The position numbers and the translations under genes are program-made. Below, in pieces: positions 38,220 to 47,014 of a DNA stretch of 64,000 nucleotides. The stretch spans positions 1 to 64,000 of the forward strand of contig JAFZSP010000070.1 in the NCBI GenBank assembly GCA_017619335.1, given 5' to 3'. The notes under the pieces are model-generated. The model ran no database searches. It saw only the letters and a list, made by a program, of their open reading frames with translations, and was not told where the DNA came from. This DNA comes from Bacteroidaceae bacterium (lineage in GTDB: Bacteria; Bacteroidota; Bacteroidia; Bacteroidales; Bacteroidaceae). Position 1 is the stretch's first letter. Every line of letters starts with the position of its first letter.

Positions 38220-39116
38220 ATGAATATTTACACAAAACAACCACTGAGCATTACGGACCAGATCGTGAAGCTGAAGGCCCAAGGTCTAATCATCAATGAT
38301 GAAGCCCTTGCAGTGAAAACATTGAGTGAAATCAGTTATTTCCGTTTTGCTGCCTATCTTCGTCCTCTGGAGGCTGACAAACTGACACACAAGTTTAAGC
38401 CGAAATCTACTTTTGAGAATGCTGTTTCACTTTATGAGTTTGACAATGCACTACGCCAGTTGCTCTTTACCGCCATTCAACGAATCGAGGTGGCTTTGCG
38501 CTCCTATATTATCCAGCATTTCTCCATGTGTCACGGCCCATTTTGGTTCATGCAAATGTCACTTCATGACAGCGAGCATCGCTTCCTTGAAAACTTAAGC
38601 GCATTGGATCGTGAAGTGACTCGTTCCAAGGAGGACTTCATCAAGGAACATTTCCTTCACTATGACAAGCCAGAGTTCCCACCTGCGTGGAAAACACTCG
38701 AATTGGCCTCTTTTGGAACACTCTCGAAACTCTACTACAATTTTGCAGACAAGAGGGTGAAAAAACAGGTGGCACGCGAGTTCAACCTTCCACAACATGA
38801 GGTTTTGGAAAGTTGGATGCGTAGCCTTGCAGCCCTTCGCAATCACTGCGCCCACCATGCTCGTCTGTGGAACCGTTATCTCAATGCCACCCCTCAGCTG
38901 AATGCTCACATGCGTGGGAACTGGATTACAAACCGTCAAATAGATGCCAACAAGCTATATGCAATTCTCTGCTGCATAGTCTATTGGCTTGATTCAATGG
39001 AACGTGGTGATGAATTCCGGTCACAGTTCCATCAACTACTTGACTCTTATCCTGTGGTTGACCCTGCGGCAATGGGCTTCCCTGCCAGATGGAAGGATGA
39101 GCCACTTTGGAAATGA
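38220..39116 (+). CDS. Abi_2/AbiF-family abortive infection protein with HEPN RNase motif
   Basis: The 298-aa protein matches the Abi_2 (AbiD/AbiF) family: N-terminal PLSITDQIVKLKAQGL, ISYFRFAAYLRPL, the central ALRQLLFTAIQRIEVALRSYI, and the C-terminal SLAALRNHCAHHARLWNR. The last contains R207-x4-H212, the RxxxxH catalytic motif of HEPN ribonucleases. Family members stop phage growth by disabling the host cell, presumably by RNA cleavage. A strong promoter and a terminator-capped short RNA precede the ATG, suggesting RNA-based control. It lies just inside the left direct repeat of the island. The family is sure; the mechanism here is inferred. Confidence 0.88.
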   Translation: MNIYTKQPLSITDQIVKLKAQGLIINDEALAVKTLSEISYFRFAAYLRPLEADKLTHKFKPKSTFENAVSLYEFDNALRQLLFTAIQRIEVALRSYIIQHFSMCHGPFWFMQMSLHDSEHRFLENLSALDREVTRSKEDFIKEHFLHYDKPEFPPAWKTLELASFGTLSKLYYNFADKRVKKQVAREFNLPQHEVLESWMRSLAALRNHCAHHARLWNRYLNATPQLNAHMRGNWITNRQIDANKLYAILCCIVYWLDSMERGDEFRSQFHQLLDSYPVVDPAAMGFPARWKDEPLWK

Positions 39117-39270
39117 CAGAATCACCTGCTTGAAGGTTGGCCTCATATAACAACACTGGCTTCGCCACGATTTCCTCTCCATACTTCTTTGCCTGACGGA
39201 TATTCATAATCAGGCGAGTATAGTGGAAGTAACACGCCTCGTCGTTGTAGAATTGCAGTTTTGCATTCAA
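39117..39270 (-). pseudogene. N-terminal fragment of an unrecognised gene
   Basis: Starting at 39270 the frame codes MNAKLQFYNDEACYFHYTRL and then IMNIRQAKKYGEEIVAKPVLL, which reads like a genuine conserved N-terminus of about 40 residues. The rest is unlike a protein and runs into the 3' end of the abi gene on the opposite strand. It looks like a gene cut off when the neighbouring DNA arrived. Family unknown. Confidence 0.45.
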
Positions 39271-39287
39271 GAAGCTCTAATCAATCA

Positions 39288-39400
39288 TTACCCGTATCTC
39301 TCTCTCAGGTCTTTATCCAGTTTCTTCGCCGTTGCAGCAAAGTGTTTCTACGTGTGTTTAAGGATGTCGGGCAGAAATCGTTGATGTTTTGCACTTAATC
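39288..39400 (-). pseudogene. Short C-terminal remnant with in-frame stop
   Basis: The minus strand codes AKHQRFLPDILKHT, a TAG stop, then KHFAATAKKLDKDLRERYG and a stop. Both halves have protein-like composition in one frame, so the TAG is probably a disabling mutation. Family unknown. Confidence 0.4.
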
Positions 39401-39909
39401 ATATTTCACGGTCTTCTATCCGATGATATGCCTCCACGACATCACGCATCGACATGATATACATTCTCAGTTGTCTGCCATTCAGCGGAGTTCTTTTGGC
39501 ATTCATCCAACTTAGTTCTTGAAATTCCATGCAGAACGTCTTGTAATCTATCTTCCCTTGCTGATACCACAGCAGCGCATCGGCATCTTTCTTCTATACT
39601 TTCATCCTGAGTGTGCAAGAAATCTGATGGTGAGTAATGAAAGATGGTTATCTGATTCATGATGTCTGCCGACCGTTCTGCCTGTTGATAGGTTGTCCGC
39701 TCTTCACTGAAGGCCAACTCTCTGTGAAGCATCGCCAGATGATATTTCCTATAAACATGTGTCAACTTACAGGCCAGCGTCACATCCAGCGCACGCCGTT
39801 GGTAACGCTCCGGCAATCCCTGTTGTGGTTTCAAGTGACTGAGCGTTTCTTCTGAGAAATAGTTATTCGGCATAGCCGATTTCATGCGATGTCCCCTTTG
39901 ATTCTGCAT
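39399..39909 (-). pseudogene. Frameshifted hypothetical gene
   Basis: The N-terminal part (about 100 residues, ending FLHTQDESIEER) is in one frame. The continuation KDADALLWYQQGKIDYKTFC, then LNGRQLRMYIMSMRDVVEAYHRIEDREI, is in another. The shift lies near 39590-39600. Joined, they give a coherent protein of about 170 residues of unknown family. Together with the two pieces downstream this marks a decayed stretch. Confidence 0.55.
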
Positions 39910-39926
39910 TTAGTTTCTATGTACAC

Positions 39927-41285
39927 TCAACGTGGCCCATATTCACAACATTGTTCAATTTTCTCTTTAAGCAACTTTTCTTCTTTTGCCATATGAGCAC
40001 AGAACTCCTTATAGTTCTTACTGTCGGTAGCCACATTCATTCCTATTATTGACATCGTTCCCCTGCGACCATTGAGGGGCCTTGTTGTTTTGATGTTTGG
40101 ATTCTCCACTGGTACTATAAAACCGCCATTTTCAGTTTCATACAAATACATATAGGCAAGTAATTGATTGCGGTCCTCTCGCAAAATATCGTTCCAGTCA
40201 AAGTAGCGTTTATATTTTGCGTCAAGAACCATGTCTGACCTATGGAAATCTGGCATCGACTTCTCATGGCCAATTTTGTCTGCAAATATGCGTTTCCCGC
40301 CTTCACCAGTTTTATTTTTAGGATGTCTGAAGCCTATATCTTTGAGTATTGTGTTCAAGTATTCTTCCCACAACCATGCACCATCATAGAGGATGCCATA
40401 AATTTGGTTGCTGTCATCGTGACCATATTTTATTTCTTCATGTCGAAGTATTTGCAGGCAGAGGCGTTGCAGGTTGATATACTCGTCGAAGTATGGATGG
40501 CGAACAAGGCGAAAATTGCTATTTATGATATGCCGAAGCTCATTGCGGTTGTATGTTGGTGTGGCCAGGCAAATTCTACTAACCGCATCGCGTGTTTCTT
40601 CATCGTTATACAGAATGTTGCCACTTAACGGATGTCCTGCAATATAGTCGATAGTATGGCGAATGAGTTGTGTAACGTGATTATCGGTCGCATATTCCCT
40701 TGTAGTATAGGCTATTTTCCCTTCAAAGGGGATGTTTTGACGGATATGTCTTGCTATATCAATCCTTCCTTTCACGTTAGCATCATTGTAATTACTTGTC
40801 TGGTATTCTTTATAGATGCCTTGACGTATTGCTCGCTTTAAGAATGTTGGTAAAAGATAGATAAGGAAATCGAAAACGCCCTCATTATCAGTACCAAAAT
40901 TGAGGTCAAAGAGATTGATTGCAAAAACACGCTGGAGCATATAATGCAGGAAATAATCATTGTTGTCACCTTGAGAAAAGCGTGAACGAATGCTCACTTG
41001 TGTATTTCGATAGCCGATGAATCCCATAATGTTTCCTGTCAAAAGGCGATTCTCCTCTATCGTAAAGATGCGCTGCTTACCAATGTCATCACCGGTAGTC
41101 TTGTAGTCCGAAGGGAATATCAGCAGGTAGGGGTGTTCGTTGAGATCAAGATCGCACAGAGGCTTGGCAGACAACTGCTGCAAGTTCTTTAAGTGTAACG
41201 CTACATCAAAAGGTTCACCTCTTCCGTTGTTATCTGTTGTCTGAATCAGTCTCTTCATGCGTTTCAGCCTTTTTGTTGTAAGCAT
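39927..41285 (-). CDS. McrC-family restriction subunit with PD-(D/E)xK nuclease
   Basis: The 452-aa protein has a McrC N-terminal beta domain (about 25-120) and a C-terminal nuclease with WEEYL, PDFHRSDMVLDAKYK (D346, D355, K357), the expected PD-(D/E)xK layout. McrC supplies DNA cleavage to the McrB hexamer in type IV modification-dependent restriction. The start overlaps the mcrB end by 56 nt (ATG at 41285); an alternative ATG at 41258 also overlaps. Translational coupling is likely. Confidence 0.85.
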   Translation of the reverse strand: MLTTKRLKRMKRLIQTTDNNGRGEPFDVALHLKNLQQLSAKPLCDLDLNEHPYLLIFPSDYKTTGDDIGKQRIFTIEENRLLTGNIMGFIGYRNTQVSIRSRFSQGDNNDYFLHYMLQRVFAINLFDLNFGTDNEGVFDFLIYLLPTFLKRAIRQGIYKEYQTSNYNDANVKGRIDIARHIRQNIPFEGKIAYTTREYATDNHVTQLIRHTIDYIAGHPLSGNILYNDEETRDAVSRICLATPTYNRNELRHIINSNFRLVRHPYFDEYINLQRLCLQILRHEEIKYGHDDSNQIYGILYDGAWLWEEYLNTILKDIGFRHPKNKTGEGGKRIFADKIGHEKSMPDFHRSDMVLDAKYKRYFDWNDILREDRNQLLAYMYLYETENGGFIVPVENPNIKTTRPLNGRRGTMSIIGMNVATDSKNYKEFCAHMAKEEKLLKEKIEQCCEYGPR

Positions 41286-43548
41286 TTTCCAATTCCTCTA
41301 ATTGGAGCTTGGCGTTTTGATTGCCTCGTAGATACTCAAAGAGTAGTCCTTTCAAGTGATAATCCCACAGCATTGCAAAAGCTTGTTCCATCCCATACTC
41401 TTTATAATACAAGTATTTACGGAAGTAAGCGGCTCCTATCTGATAGGCTTCACCCAATCTTAACTCTGGTTTGCAAATTGCATTATTTAAAGCAAACATT
41501 CTCTTTTTTATTTCTTCCTTTTCATCATCACTAAATTCATTACTCTCTGCAATCATATATTGATAGCTCTCTTTTGCCGTTACTTCTTCAAATGCAAAAC
41601 GACGGCGCATGGCAAAATCCATACTCTCTACGCTTCGGTCGATGTCGTTCATAGTGCCAATGATATATACATTCTCAGGAACATAAAAACCGTCCTTGAA
41701 CACATCTGCATCATCAATCATGTTCTGATATTGTGTGTGTACTTTGCCTTCCTTACCACGATATCCAGGATCAATGGAAAAGAACAATTCACCAAAAATC
41801 TTGCTAATTTCACCTCGATTGATTTCGTCAATGATGAATACAGAAGGAAGATATACTCGCTCGTAATACCGACTAGCATAATCTATTATCCAATAAAATA
41901 AAGTATAATAAAAATCGGTAACTCCGTCTATATTGGAAATAGGACATGATAAGTCACTGTCTCCCAAATCAAATCTGTAATTCCGTACTTTCCACTCATT
42001 TTCTGAGGTTAGACTCCACGTCGGAATTATTTGCTTATTCCATATTTCAATGAGATTCTTCTTAATATCTTCTTTTGATGGATATTGTCCATTAAAAATA
42101 TTATCAAAAGAGTGGATTACACGACAAAACACTTGGCAAGAGTAATAGGGATAGTCAACCCAAGAGGTTTCCCCATCCACAATACCATTTTCTTCATCCT
42201 CATACTGCTTATATTCTATAGTGAAATTACGATAGTGGGAAACAATAGGCGTCGGAATATGTTCTGCGAAATACTGCCAGTGAAAGAATCCTATCTTTAT
42301 GTCATTTACAGCAGCACTATGGCACTTATAATACAAATCTCCCAAGTCGCTTGCCAAACAGTTGTCTTTATCGTCAAGGTTGTATGATTTCTTCCCAATA
42401 ACAAATCGCTTATAAGGATTTTTGCAAAAATTTTTAAATACTCCATCAAAACGTTCAAAGCCAAGTTGCCCTTCTTTATTCTTTGTTGGCCTTAGTCCTT
42501 CTACGAAATCTGTATAATCATACGATGGATGGAATTGAACCATCATAATTTGAGTGTCTAAAATATTTCTGAGAACAAGGCAGTTGTATGTCGCTTCCAG
42601 ATATTCCTCATTATAATTTTTATATCGGTTTACTGTATTGGTAATAAACTCTTTTGCAATCTCTTTTGCCATGAACGTCTTACCGGTTCCTGGCGCTCCC
42701 GTTAGAATCAAGTTTTTGTTTGCTTCTAACAATTGGATGTATTTGTCGAAATTTCTTGTTGCTTCCATTTTATGTTGATTTTTAATAGGTTTATCTTCAT
42801 TTAGTCTGATTCCGTTACAACGGAGTATCTGTAGTGTTAGTTTTATTTCTGATTTCTTCCCGAAATATGCTTTTCTATTTACCTCATAATCGAAGGTGAA
42901 TGAATTTGTACCTATTATCAATCCTCTATCAAAATCATTTTTTACAGGTTTTAATATACGCTTTTCAAAATCAGAGAAATACTCATATTTTCCTGCTGAA
43001 ATTGATTGTGATAAATCAGAGAGATCAATAATGGTAGAATGTTTATCTGGAAAATGGTTAATGATATATAGATATGTGGGAATAGAATATGATGAGGTGA
43101 GTAGCTCAGGATTAACATTAATAGTCCATTGTGAATAATACTCCGCAATTTCTTTACTTATGAGTAAATCAATATTTGGCTTACTGGTTGTCGTCAAAAT
43201 AGTACAAAAACACTTGTTATTTCCTCCTATGGAAACAATGGGTGGGTTCAATTGTTTAAATAATTCTGTCTGATGCTTTGGCGAGACTTTTGTAACAGAC
43301 AATGGGACATGGAAAATGATCTCACCTTCTTTGAAAACACCGTCCTCATGTCTACAGATGACAAAAGAGGCAGTGTCTTGAAGGCTGAATATATTATCAA
43401 CCATTTGTTCTTCAATGGCATGGTCTATTTGATTACTCATATATTCTGCAATGAGCAACCATGCCCGTTGAACATTTAGATTCTTTCCCAAAGAAAGAAA
43501 ACAGAATCTTTCTTTAGCTTTAAGATTTATGTGCTCAGTATCTTCCAT
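41230..43548 (-). CDS. McrB-family AAA+ GTPase with Rep_3-like N-terminal domain
   Basis: In this 772-aa protein residues 255-760 are an McrB motor: Walker A GAPGTGKT (284-291), MVQFHPSYDYTDFVEGLRP, the signature DEINRGEISKIFGELF, and GTMNDIDRSVESMD where most McrB proteins have MNTADRS. McrB hydrolyses GTP, recognises modified DNA through its N-terminus and activates McrC. The N-terminal part here (about 25-245) is not a standard McrB DNA-binding domain. It reads like the paired winged helices of plasmid Rep_3 initiators: SYSIPTYLYIINHF at 153-166, DLSDL, then KYEYFSDFEKRILKPVKNDF at 187-206, followed by a beta-wing. That domain is the likely specificity module. Confidence 0.85.
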   Translation of the reverse strand: MEDTEHINLKAKERFCFLSLGKNLNVQRAWLLIAEYMSNQIDHAIEEQMVDNIFSLQDTASFVICRHEDGVFKEGEIIFHVPLSVTKVSPKHQTELFKQLNPPIVSIGGNNKCFCTILTTTSKPNIDLLISKEIAEYYSQWTINVNPELLTSSYSIPTYLYIINHFPDKHSTIIDLSDLSQSISAGKYEYFSDFEKRILKPVKNDFDRGLIIGTNSFTFDYEVNRKAYFGKKSEIKLTLQILRCNGIRLNEDKPIKNQHKMEATRNFDKYIQLLEANKNLILTGAPGTGKTFMAKEIAKEFITNTVNRYKNYNEEYLEATYNCLVLRNILDTQIMMVQFHPSYDYTDFVEGLRPTKNKEGQLGFERFDGVFKNFCKNPYKRFVIGKKSYNLDDKDNCLASDLGDLYYKCHSAAVNDIKIGFFHWQYFAEHIPTPIVSHYRNFTIEYKQYEDEENGIVDGETSWVDYPYYSCQVFCRVIHSFDNIFNGQYPSKEDIKKNLIEIWNKQIIPTWSLTSENEWKVRNYRFDLGDSDLSCPISNIDGVTDFYYTLFYWIIDYASRYYERVYLPSVFIIDEINRGEISKIFGELFFSIDPGYRGKEGKVHTQYQNMIDDADVFKDGFYVPENVYIIGTMNDIDRSVESMDFAMRRRFAFEEVTAKESYQYMIAESNEFSDDEKEEIKKRMFALNNAICKPELRLGEAYQIGAAYFRKYLYYKEYGMEQAFAMLWDYHLKGLLFEYLRGNQNAKLQLEELENAYNKKAETHEETDSDNR

Positions 43549-43638
43549 TTATTTGAAGGCAATGAGAATACAGTATTACAATCAATCTATCCAAACTAAT
43601 GAATCATTTCTCAGTTAAAAAACGAGTAGTGATAATAC

Positions 43639-44397
43639 TTATTCGTTTACAATCTTTTTGTCTAATAGTCTTTGATTCTCTTTCGCAGATGCTGCTGCAA
43701 GTTGAGCAGCGCGTTTTATTCTTTCTGGAGAGGAACGCTTTTTGTGAGTACCAAGGAGTGCGTCAATCTTCTTTCCTAAATCAGCAATGTCACGTCTTAC
43801 ATTGGTAAGCTCGGCATTGAAGTTAGCCATTTCATGTTGTATGGTGTTAATATCATGTTGAATCGCAGCGTACTCTGGAGTTACTAACATGTCATTGTTA
43901 CTTTTCTCTTGATTATTTGGATATAACGGATTGGTATCTACGATGACAAGGAAAGGGTCTATGCCCAGATACTCGCAAGTTGAGAGAAAACGTGTAACGG
44001 GTAGTCGTGTGTCTAACAAAAGAGAATGACGTAAATTTGTCCGGGTCATGCCTAATACACTTGCAACATCCATCCATGTAGCGACACTACTTGTATTAAT
44101 AAGGTTTAGCATTGCATCGCCGTCATAATAGCAAGACTGGTAGGGATTTGCCACGTAGTCATCTTTGCTGCCCACCATATCAATCCCATCATACGAAAAG
44201 AAACGTCTGACGGGAACGCATAATCCATTAGCAATGGAGATAAGCTGTTGGACGGTGATTTCATCAGGATGCCCCATAATGCGATACCAAGTGGCATTGC
44301 TGATACCAGTAGCCTCCATAAGGTCTGCGTTGGTCATACCCAGAACTCGTCCCAAACCAGACAGTAGTGTGATGTTTAGTCTAAGAACACGCTTCAT
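43639..44397 (-). CDS. HTH regulator-like protein with C-terminal coiled coil
   Basis: The 252-aa protein starts at MKRVLRLNITLL; a TTG at 44418 is the only longer option. Residues about 13-60 form an XRE-type helix-turn-helix (LGRVLGMTNADLMEATGISNATWYRI by parts). A second similar unit (MDVASVLGMTRTNLRHSLLL) follows near 110-130. A coiled coil (INTIQHEMANFNAELTNVRR onward) and a basic tail end the protein. It lies upstream of mcrB on the same strand, 90 nt away, so it probably belongs to the cassette as its regulator. Confidence 0.7.
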   Translation of the reverse strand: MKRVLRLNITLLSGLGRVLGMTNADLMEATGISNATWYRIMGHPDEITVQQLISIANGLCVPVRRFFSYDGIDMVGSKDDYVANPYQSCYYDGDAMLNLINTSSVATWMDVASVLGMTRTNLRHSLLLDTRLPVTRFLSTCEYLGIDPFLVIVDTNPLYPNNQEKSNNDMLVTPEYAAIQHDINTIQHEMANFNAELTNVRRDIADLGKKIDALLGTHKKRSSPERIKRAAQLAAASAKENQRLLDKKIVNE

Positions 44398-44456
44398 TTC
44401 TATATTATTGATGTTCAAAACGAACAGAATATCATAATTTGGATTAAATTTGAGCG

Positions 44457-44488
44457 CAAAAATAGGAAAACAACATCATTTTACCAAA
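44457..44488 (-). promoter_or_regulatory. Canonical promoter for the regulator-McrB-McrC cassette
   Basis: On the minus strand TTTG (44485-44488), a 20-bp spacer and TATTTTTG (44457-44464). Confidence 0.7.
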
Positions 44489-44570
44489 GAAAATGAGAAA
44501 TAAATATCAAAATTAATACCAGTCTCCCATTTTTATTCTTGCAATAGCGCATAATGTGCATAAATTATTG

Positions 44571-44578
44571 TACCTTTG
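44571..44578 (+). promoter_or_regulatory. -7 promoter element for the 44608-47514 gene group
   Basis: TACCTTTG lies 29 nt before the ATG at 44608. No clear -33 element is seen. Confidence 0.5.
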
Positions 44579-44607
44579 CACTCGTTATCTAACAAAAGAG
44601 CAGAATT

Positions 44608-45033
44608 ATGAAAAAGGTAAAACAGGAAATCAACAGCAGCCAGAGAACCATCATCATTCGAGATCCTTATGATAAGCGATTTCACTATGATGGGTGGAGA
44701 GTAGAGGACGAAGGTAAGTCCGTAATCCTTAAGGTCGCCGTGGATGATAACACCAAAGGCGAGCTATTCCTGCCGTGGGAAGAGATAGAACAGATTCGTC
44801 AGTGTAGCTGGAAAATTCAAGAAGAGGTCGCAGAGGAAAAGATGCGTGGCAAGCGCGTACACTGCCACCATCTGCGTAGCTTCCGGGCCTACTTTCCTGC
44901 ATGTTGTCAGATAGGACTGCACAACGGGCCGCACGATGTGGGATGTCTGGATTGTCCGTATATCGACGGATATATTGAGGAATATGACCCAGAAAAGGAG
45001 TTTGAAGAGATTAAAATCAACATGAAGGATTAA
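44608..45033 (+). CDS. Hypothetical protein with Cys/His cluster
   Basis: The 141-aa protein has an N-terminal beta-rich part (RDPYDKRFHYDGWRVEDEGK). A later Cys/His-rich segment contains VHCHHL, FPACCQIGLH and DVGCLDCPY, which could bind a metal, and the protein ends in an acidic helix. I do not recognise the family. It opens a run of six tightly spaced same-strand genes that includes a BT4734/VirE_N protein. Confidence 0.6.
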   Translation: MKKVKQEINSSQRTIIIRDPYDKRFHYDGWRVEDEGKSVILKVAVDDNTKGELFLPWEEIEQIRQCSWKIQEEVAEEKMRGKRVHCHHLRSFRAYFPACCQIGLHNGPHDVGCLDCPYIDGYIEEYDPEKEFEEIKINMKD

Positions 45034-45046
45034 AATTTGTCGGAAT

Positions 45047-45274
45047 ATGAGTGTAATATTTAAAGCAATGGGTGGTCGGTTGTCGTTCAAATATATTAAC
45101 GACATAGTAGACATGGATTTAAAAGACATGCAAGAGATGTATGATGACCTTCAAGAGGCTTATGTTGACCTAGAAAAGGAGCACAAAGAACCGAAGGAGG
45201 AGCTATACAAGCTTAAAGGCGAGTTAGACAAACTAAAAGAAGTCATCGACAGGAAAAGACAAGAAGAGATGTAA
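45047..45274 (+). CDS. Small coiled-coil protein
   Basis: The 75-aa protein is almost entirely predicted heptad coil (MQEMYDDLQEAYVDLEKEHK, then YKLKGELDKLKEVIDRKRQ). It lies 13 nt after the previous stop. Family unknown. Confidence 0.5.
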   Translation: MSVIFKAMGGRLSFKYINDIVDMDLKDMQEMYDDLQEAYVDLEKEHKEPKEELYKLKGELDKLKEVIDRKRQEEM

Positions 45275-45279
45275 GTAAC

Positions 45280-45357
45280 ATGATACGTTAATTTGACCCA
45301 AACGCAAGGCTGGATGTTGAAGTAATCGAAGTTAAAGGTTTCTATTCTGTCAAGTGA
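45280..45357 (+). pseudogene. Very short decayed frame
   Basis: ATG ATA CGT is followed at once by TAA and then, in frame, by FDPNARLDVEVIEVKGFYSV and a final Lys before the stop. The protein-like composition after the stop suggests a small gene broken by a nonsense change. Weakly supported. Confidence 0.2.
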
Positions 45358-45374
45358 AAAGATAATATGGCGAT

Positions 45375-45536
45375 ATGCATATTTGTGACACTACAGGCAA
45401 GATAATGTACCGAGACCGCATAGCAGCAATGCAATCACTCGCTTCCTGTCGGCACGCCCGCAGTGGAGCACGTCAAGAGCGTCGGTTCTATCGTTGTCCC
45501 ATTTGCCGCCAATGGCATCTGACTAAACAAGAATAA
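45375..45536 (+). CDS. 53-aa zinc-ribbon-like protein
   Basis: The frame codes MHICDTTGKIMYRDRIAAMQ and ends RRFYRCPICRQWHLTKQE. Cys and His residues (C4, C25/H27, C42, C45, H48) suggest a small zinc ribbon. The stop is 4 nt before the next start. I recall similar short proteins in Bacteroidales mobile elements. Function unknown. Confidence 0.55.
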   Translation: MHICDTTGKIMYRDRIAAMQSLASCRHARSGARQERRFYRCPICRQWHLTKQE

Positions 45537-45540
45537 TGGT

Positions 45541-46632
45541 ATGCGCGTAAACATCTTCAAAAGAGTTAAGGCTTCATGGCCTCAGGAGACAGAGCTTAAT
45601 AAGATAGTCAATATGATGCAGTCCAGTGAGAAAATCCGCTTGGACACATTATTCTATAGACAATATAGAGCACGTTACCATAAAATGGGAGCCGAGGAGT
45701 TGAAAATAACAATGTTTCCAGCTTTTGCCCCATGTGCAGTGCTATATGGTGGTAAAGGAAAAGATTATGTGATGGGGCTGACCGATTTATGTTATTTGGA
45801 CTTTGATAATGTCAAAGACGAAAAGCGGCTCATTGATGCGATGAATATCCTTCGTAAAGATAGGAACGTATTGATGGCATCAAGGTCGATATCCAACCAG
45901 GGGCTTCATATCTTAGTTCGCTATAGACTGAAGGATCTGGAATCTCCGCCACAACGCACCACAATGACTCCTGATGAAATGCAGGATCTGTATGGCGAGG
46001 TGTATGACTACTTTGCAGAGAAATACCTCCGGAAGCTTGGTCTGATGCCCGATTACTATGCAGGACACATGGATCGGTTGTACATAGTTTCTTATGATCC
46101 AGAACTCTATTATAACCCCGATGCAGATACGTTGACAATAGACCTCAATGAACCAATAACTGATAATGCGAGGCCATTTGTGATGAGTTTAGGTGAGAAA
46201 TTACGAGAGGCTGAAAGACTGGCATCCAAGTGTCGTTTAGACGAAGCGGAAGAATTACTACTTGAGTGCCGAGAGTGGATTGTCAGTAATATAAGCAATA
46301 ACAGCGAGGAGTCGGAGCAGAATGATGTAATAGATTTGCCAAGACTGGATGATTATCTAACCCAGATTAAGACGGTCAAACCGATAGTGGCGAGGGTGAA
46401 TGAACTTATGGAAGAAGTGGATGAAGACCTTCGCAACATGAATACCAAGGCTGCGCATGAGAAAATTGTTGAGAGTCAACAACTCTTGAAAACGGTAAAA
46501 GGTCTGTGTAGGTCAGGTATTGGTGGAATCAGAAAGAGGGTCGTAAAATATGAGATGAAACTGGGAGCCATTAATAAAGAAATCAGAAGGAATCGACATG
46601 AGGAGAGACTATCAGAAGAAATATCACAATGA
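45541..46632 (+). CDS. BT4734/BF3469-family (VirE N-terminal domain) protein
   Basis: Residues about 1-205 of this 363-aa protein match the VirE_N/BT4734-like domain: PAFAPCAVLYGGKGKDYVMG, LTDLCYLDFDNV, RSISNQGLHILVRY and a YAGHMDRLYIVSYDPELYYN ending. The fold is likely related to primase-polymerase (AEP) domains, with D96/D98 of YLDFD as candidate metal ligands. The C-terminal part is a helical, coiled-coil extension rather than the VirE ATPase seen in larger relatives. Such genes are common on Bacteroidales mobile DNA. Confidence 0.75.
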   Translation: MRVNIFKRVKASWPQETELNKIVNMMQSSEKIRLDTLFYRQYRARYHKMGAEELKITMFPAFAPCAVLYGGKGKDYVMGLTDLCYLDFDNVKDEKRLIDAMNILRKDRNVLMASRSISNQGLHILVRYRLKDLESPPQRTTMTPDEMQDLYGEVYDYFAEKYLRKLGLMPDYYAGHMDRLYIVSYDPELYYNPDADTLTIDLNEPITDNARPFVMSLGEKLREAERLASKCRLDEAEELLLECREWIVSNISNNSEESEQNDVIDLPRLDDYLTQIKTVKPIVARVNELMEEVDEDLRNMNTKAAHEKIVESQQLLKTVKGLCRSGIGGIRKRVVKYEMKLGAINKEIRRNRHEERLSEEISQ

Positions 46633-47014
46633 TAATGAAGATACAATTATGACTAAAGTATGTGAAGCGTATTGCAGTAAGGAGTTGAGTGACAAACTCT
46701 TTAAGGATGGCTATCATGGTGACAATATCAATGGCCAACATATACCTGGTGATGAATACGACATCGACGAGTATTACATCTCTATGTCTTGTGCCATGCG
46801 TTGGCTCAGGGAAGAGAAAGGAGTGTATATCAACATACGTATGACTTTTTGGGAGCATGAGTATACTATGGATCCTAAGCTACACTTTGTGGCAGACATC
46901 TGTGACATGAGCACAGAAAAATGGCTTGACAATGACATCTGGGAAGAAACATACGAGAAGTGTGTGGATGCCGCTATCAACTATTATTACGACTATAAAG
47001 AATATAAAGGATGA
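46598..47014 (+). CDS. Hypothetical acidic protein
   Basis: The 138-aa protein, if the ATG at 46598 is used, overlaps the previous gene by 35 nt; the ATG at 46649 (MTKVCEAYCSKEL) is an alternative. It is rich in Tyr and acidic residues (GDEYDIDEYYIS, NYYYDYKEYKG). No recognised domain. Its stop overlaps the next start (ATGA), indicating coupling. Confidence 0.6.
   Translation: MRRDYQKKYHNDNEDTIMTKVCEAYCSKELSDKLFKDGYHGDNINGQHIPGDEYDIDEYYISMSCAMRWLREEKGVYINIRMTFWEHEYTMDPKLHFVADICDMSTEKWLDNDIWEETYEKCVDAAINYYYDYKEYKG

Noticed and set aside
37885..38223. Plus-strand open frame before the abi gene
   Set aside because: It runs through the 26-bp boundary repeat, the promoter and the terminator hairpin. 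The composition is not protein-like (FEKHYTLHY from the repeat).
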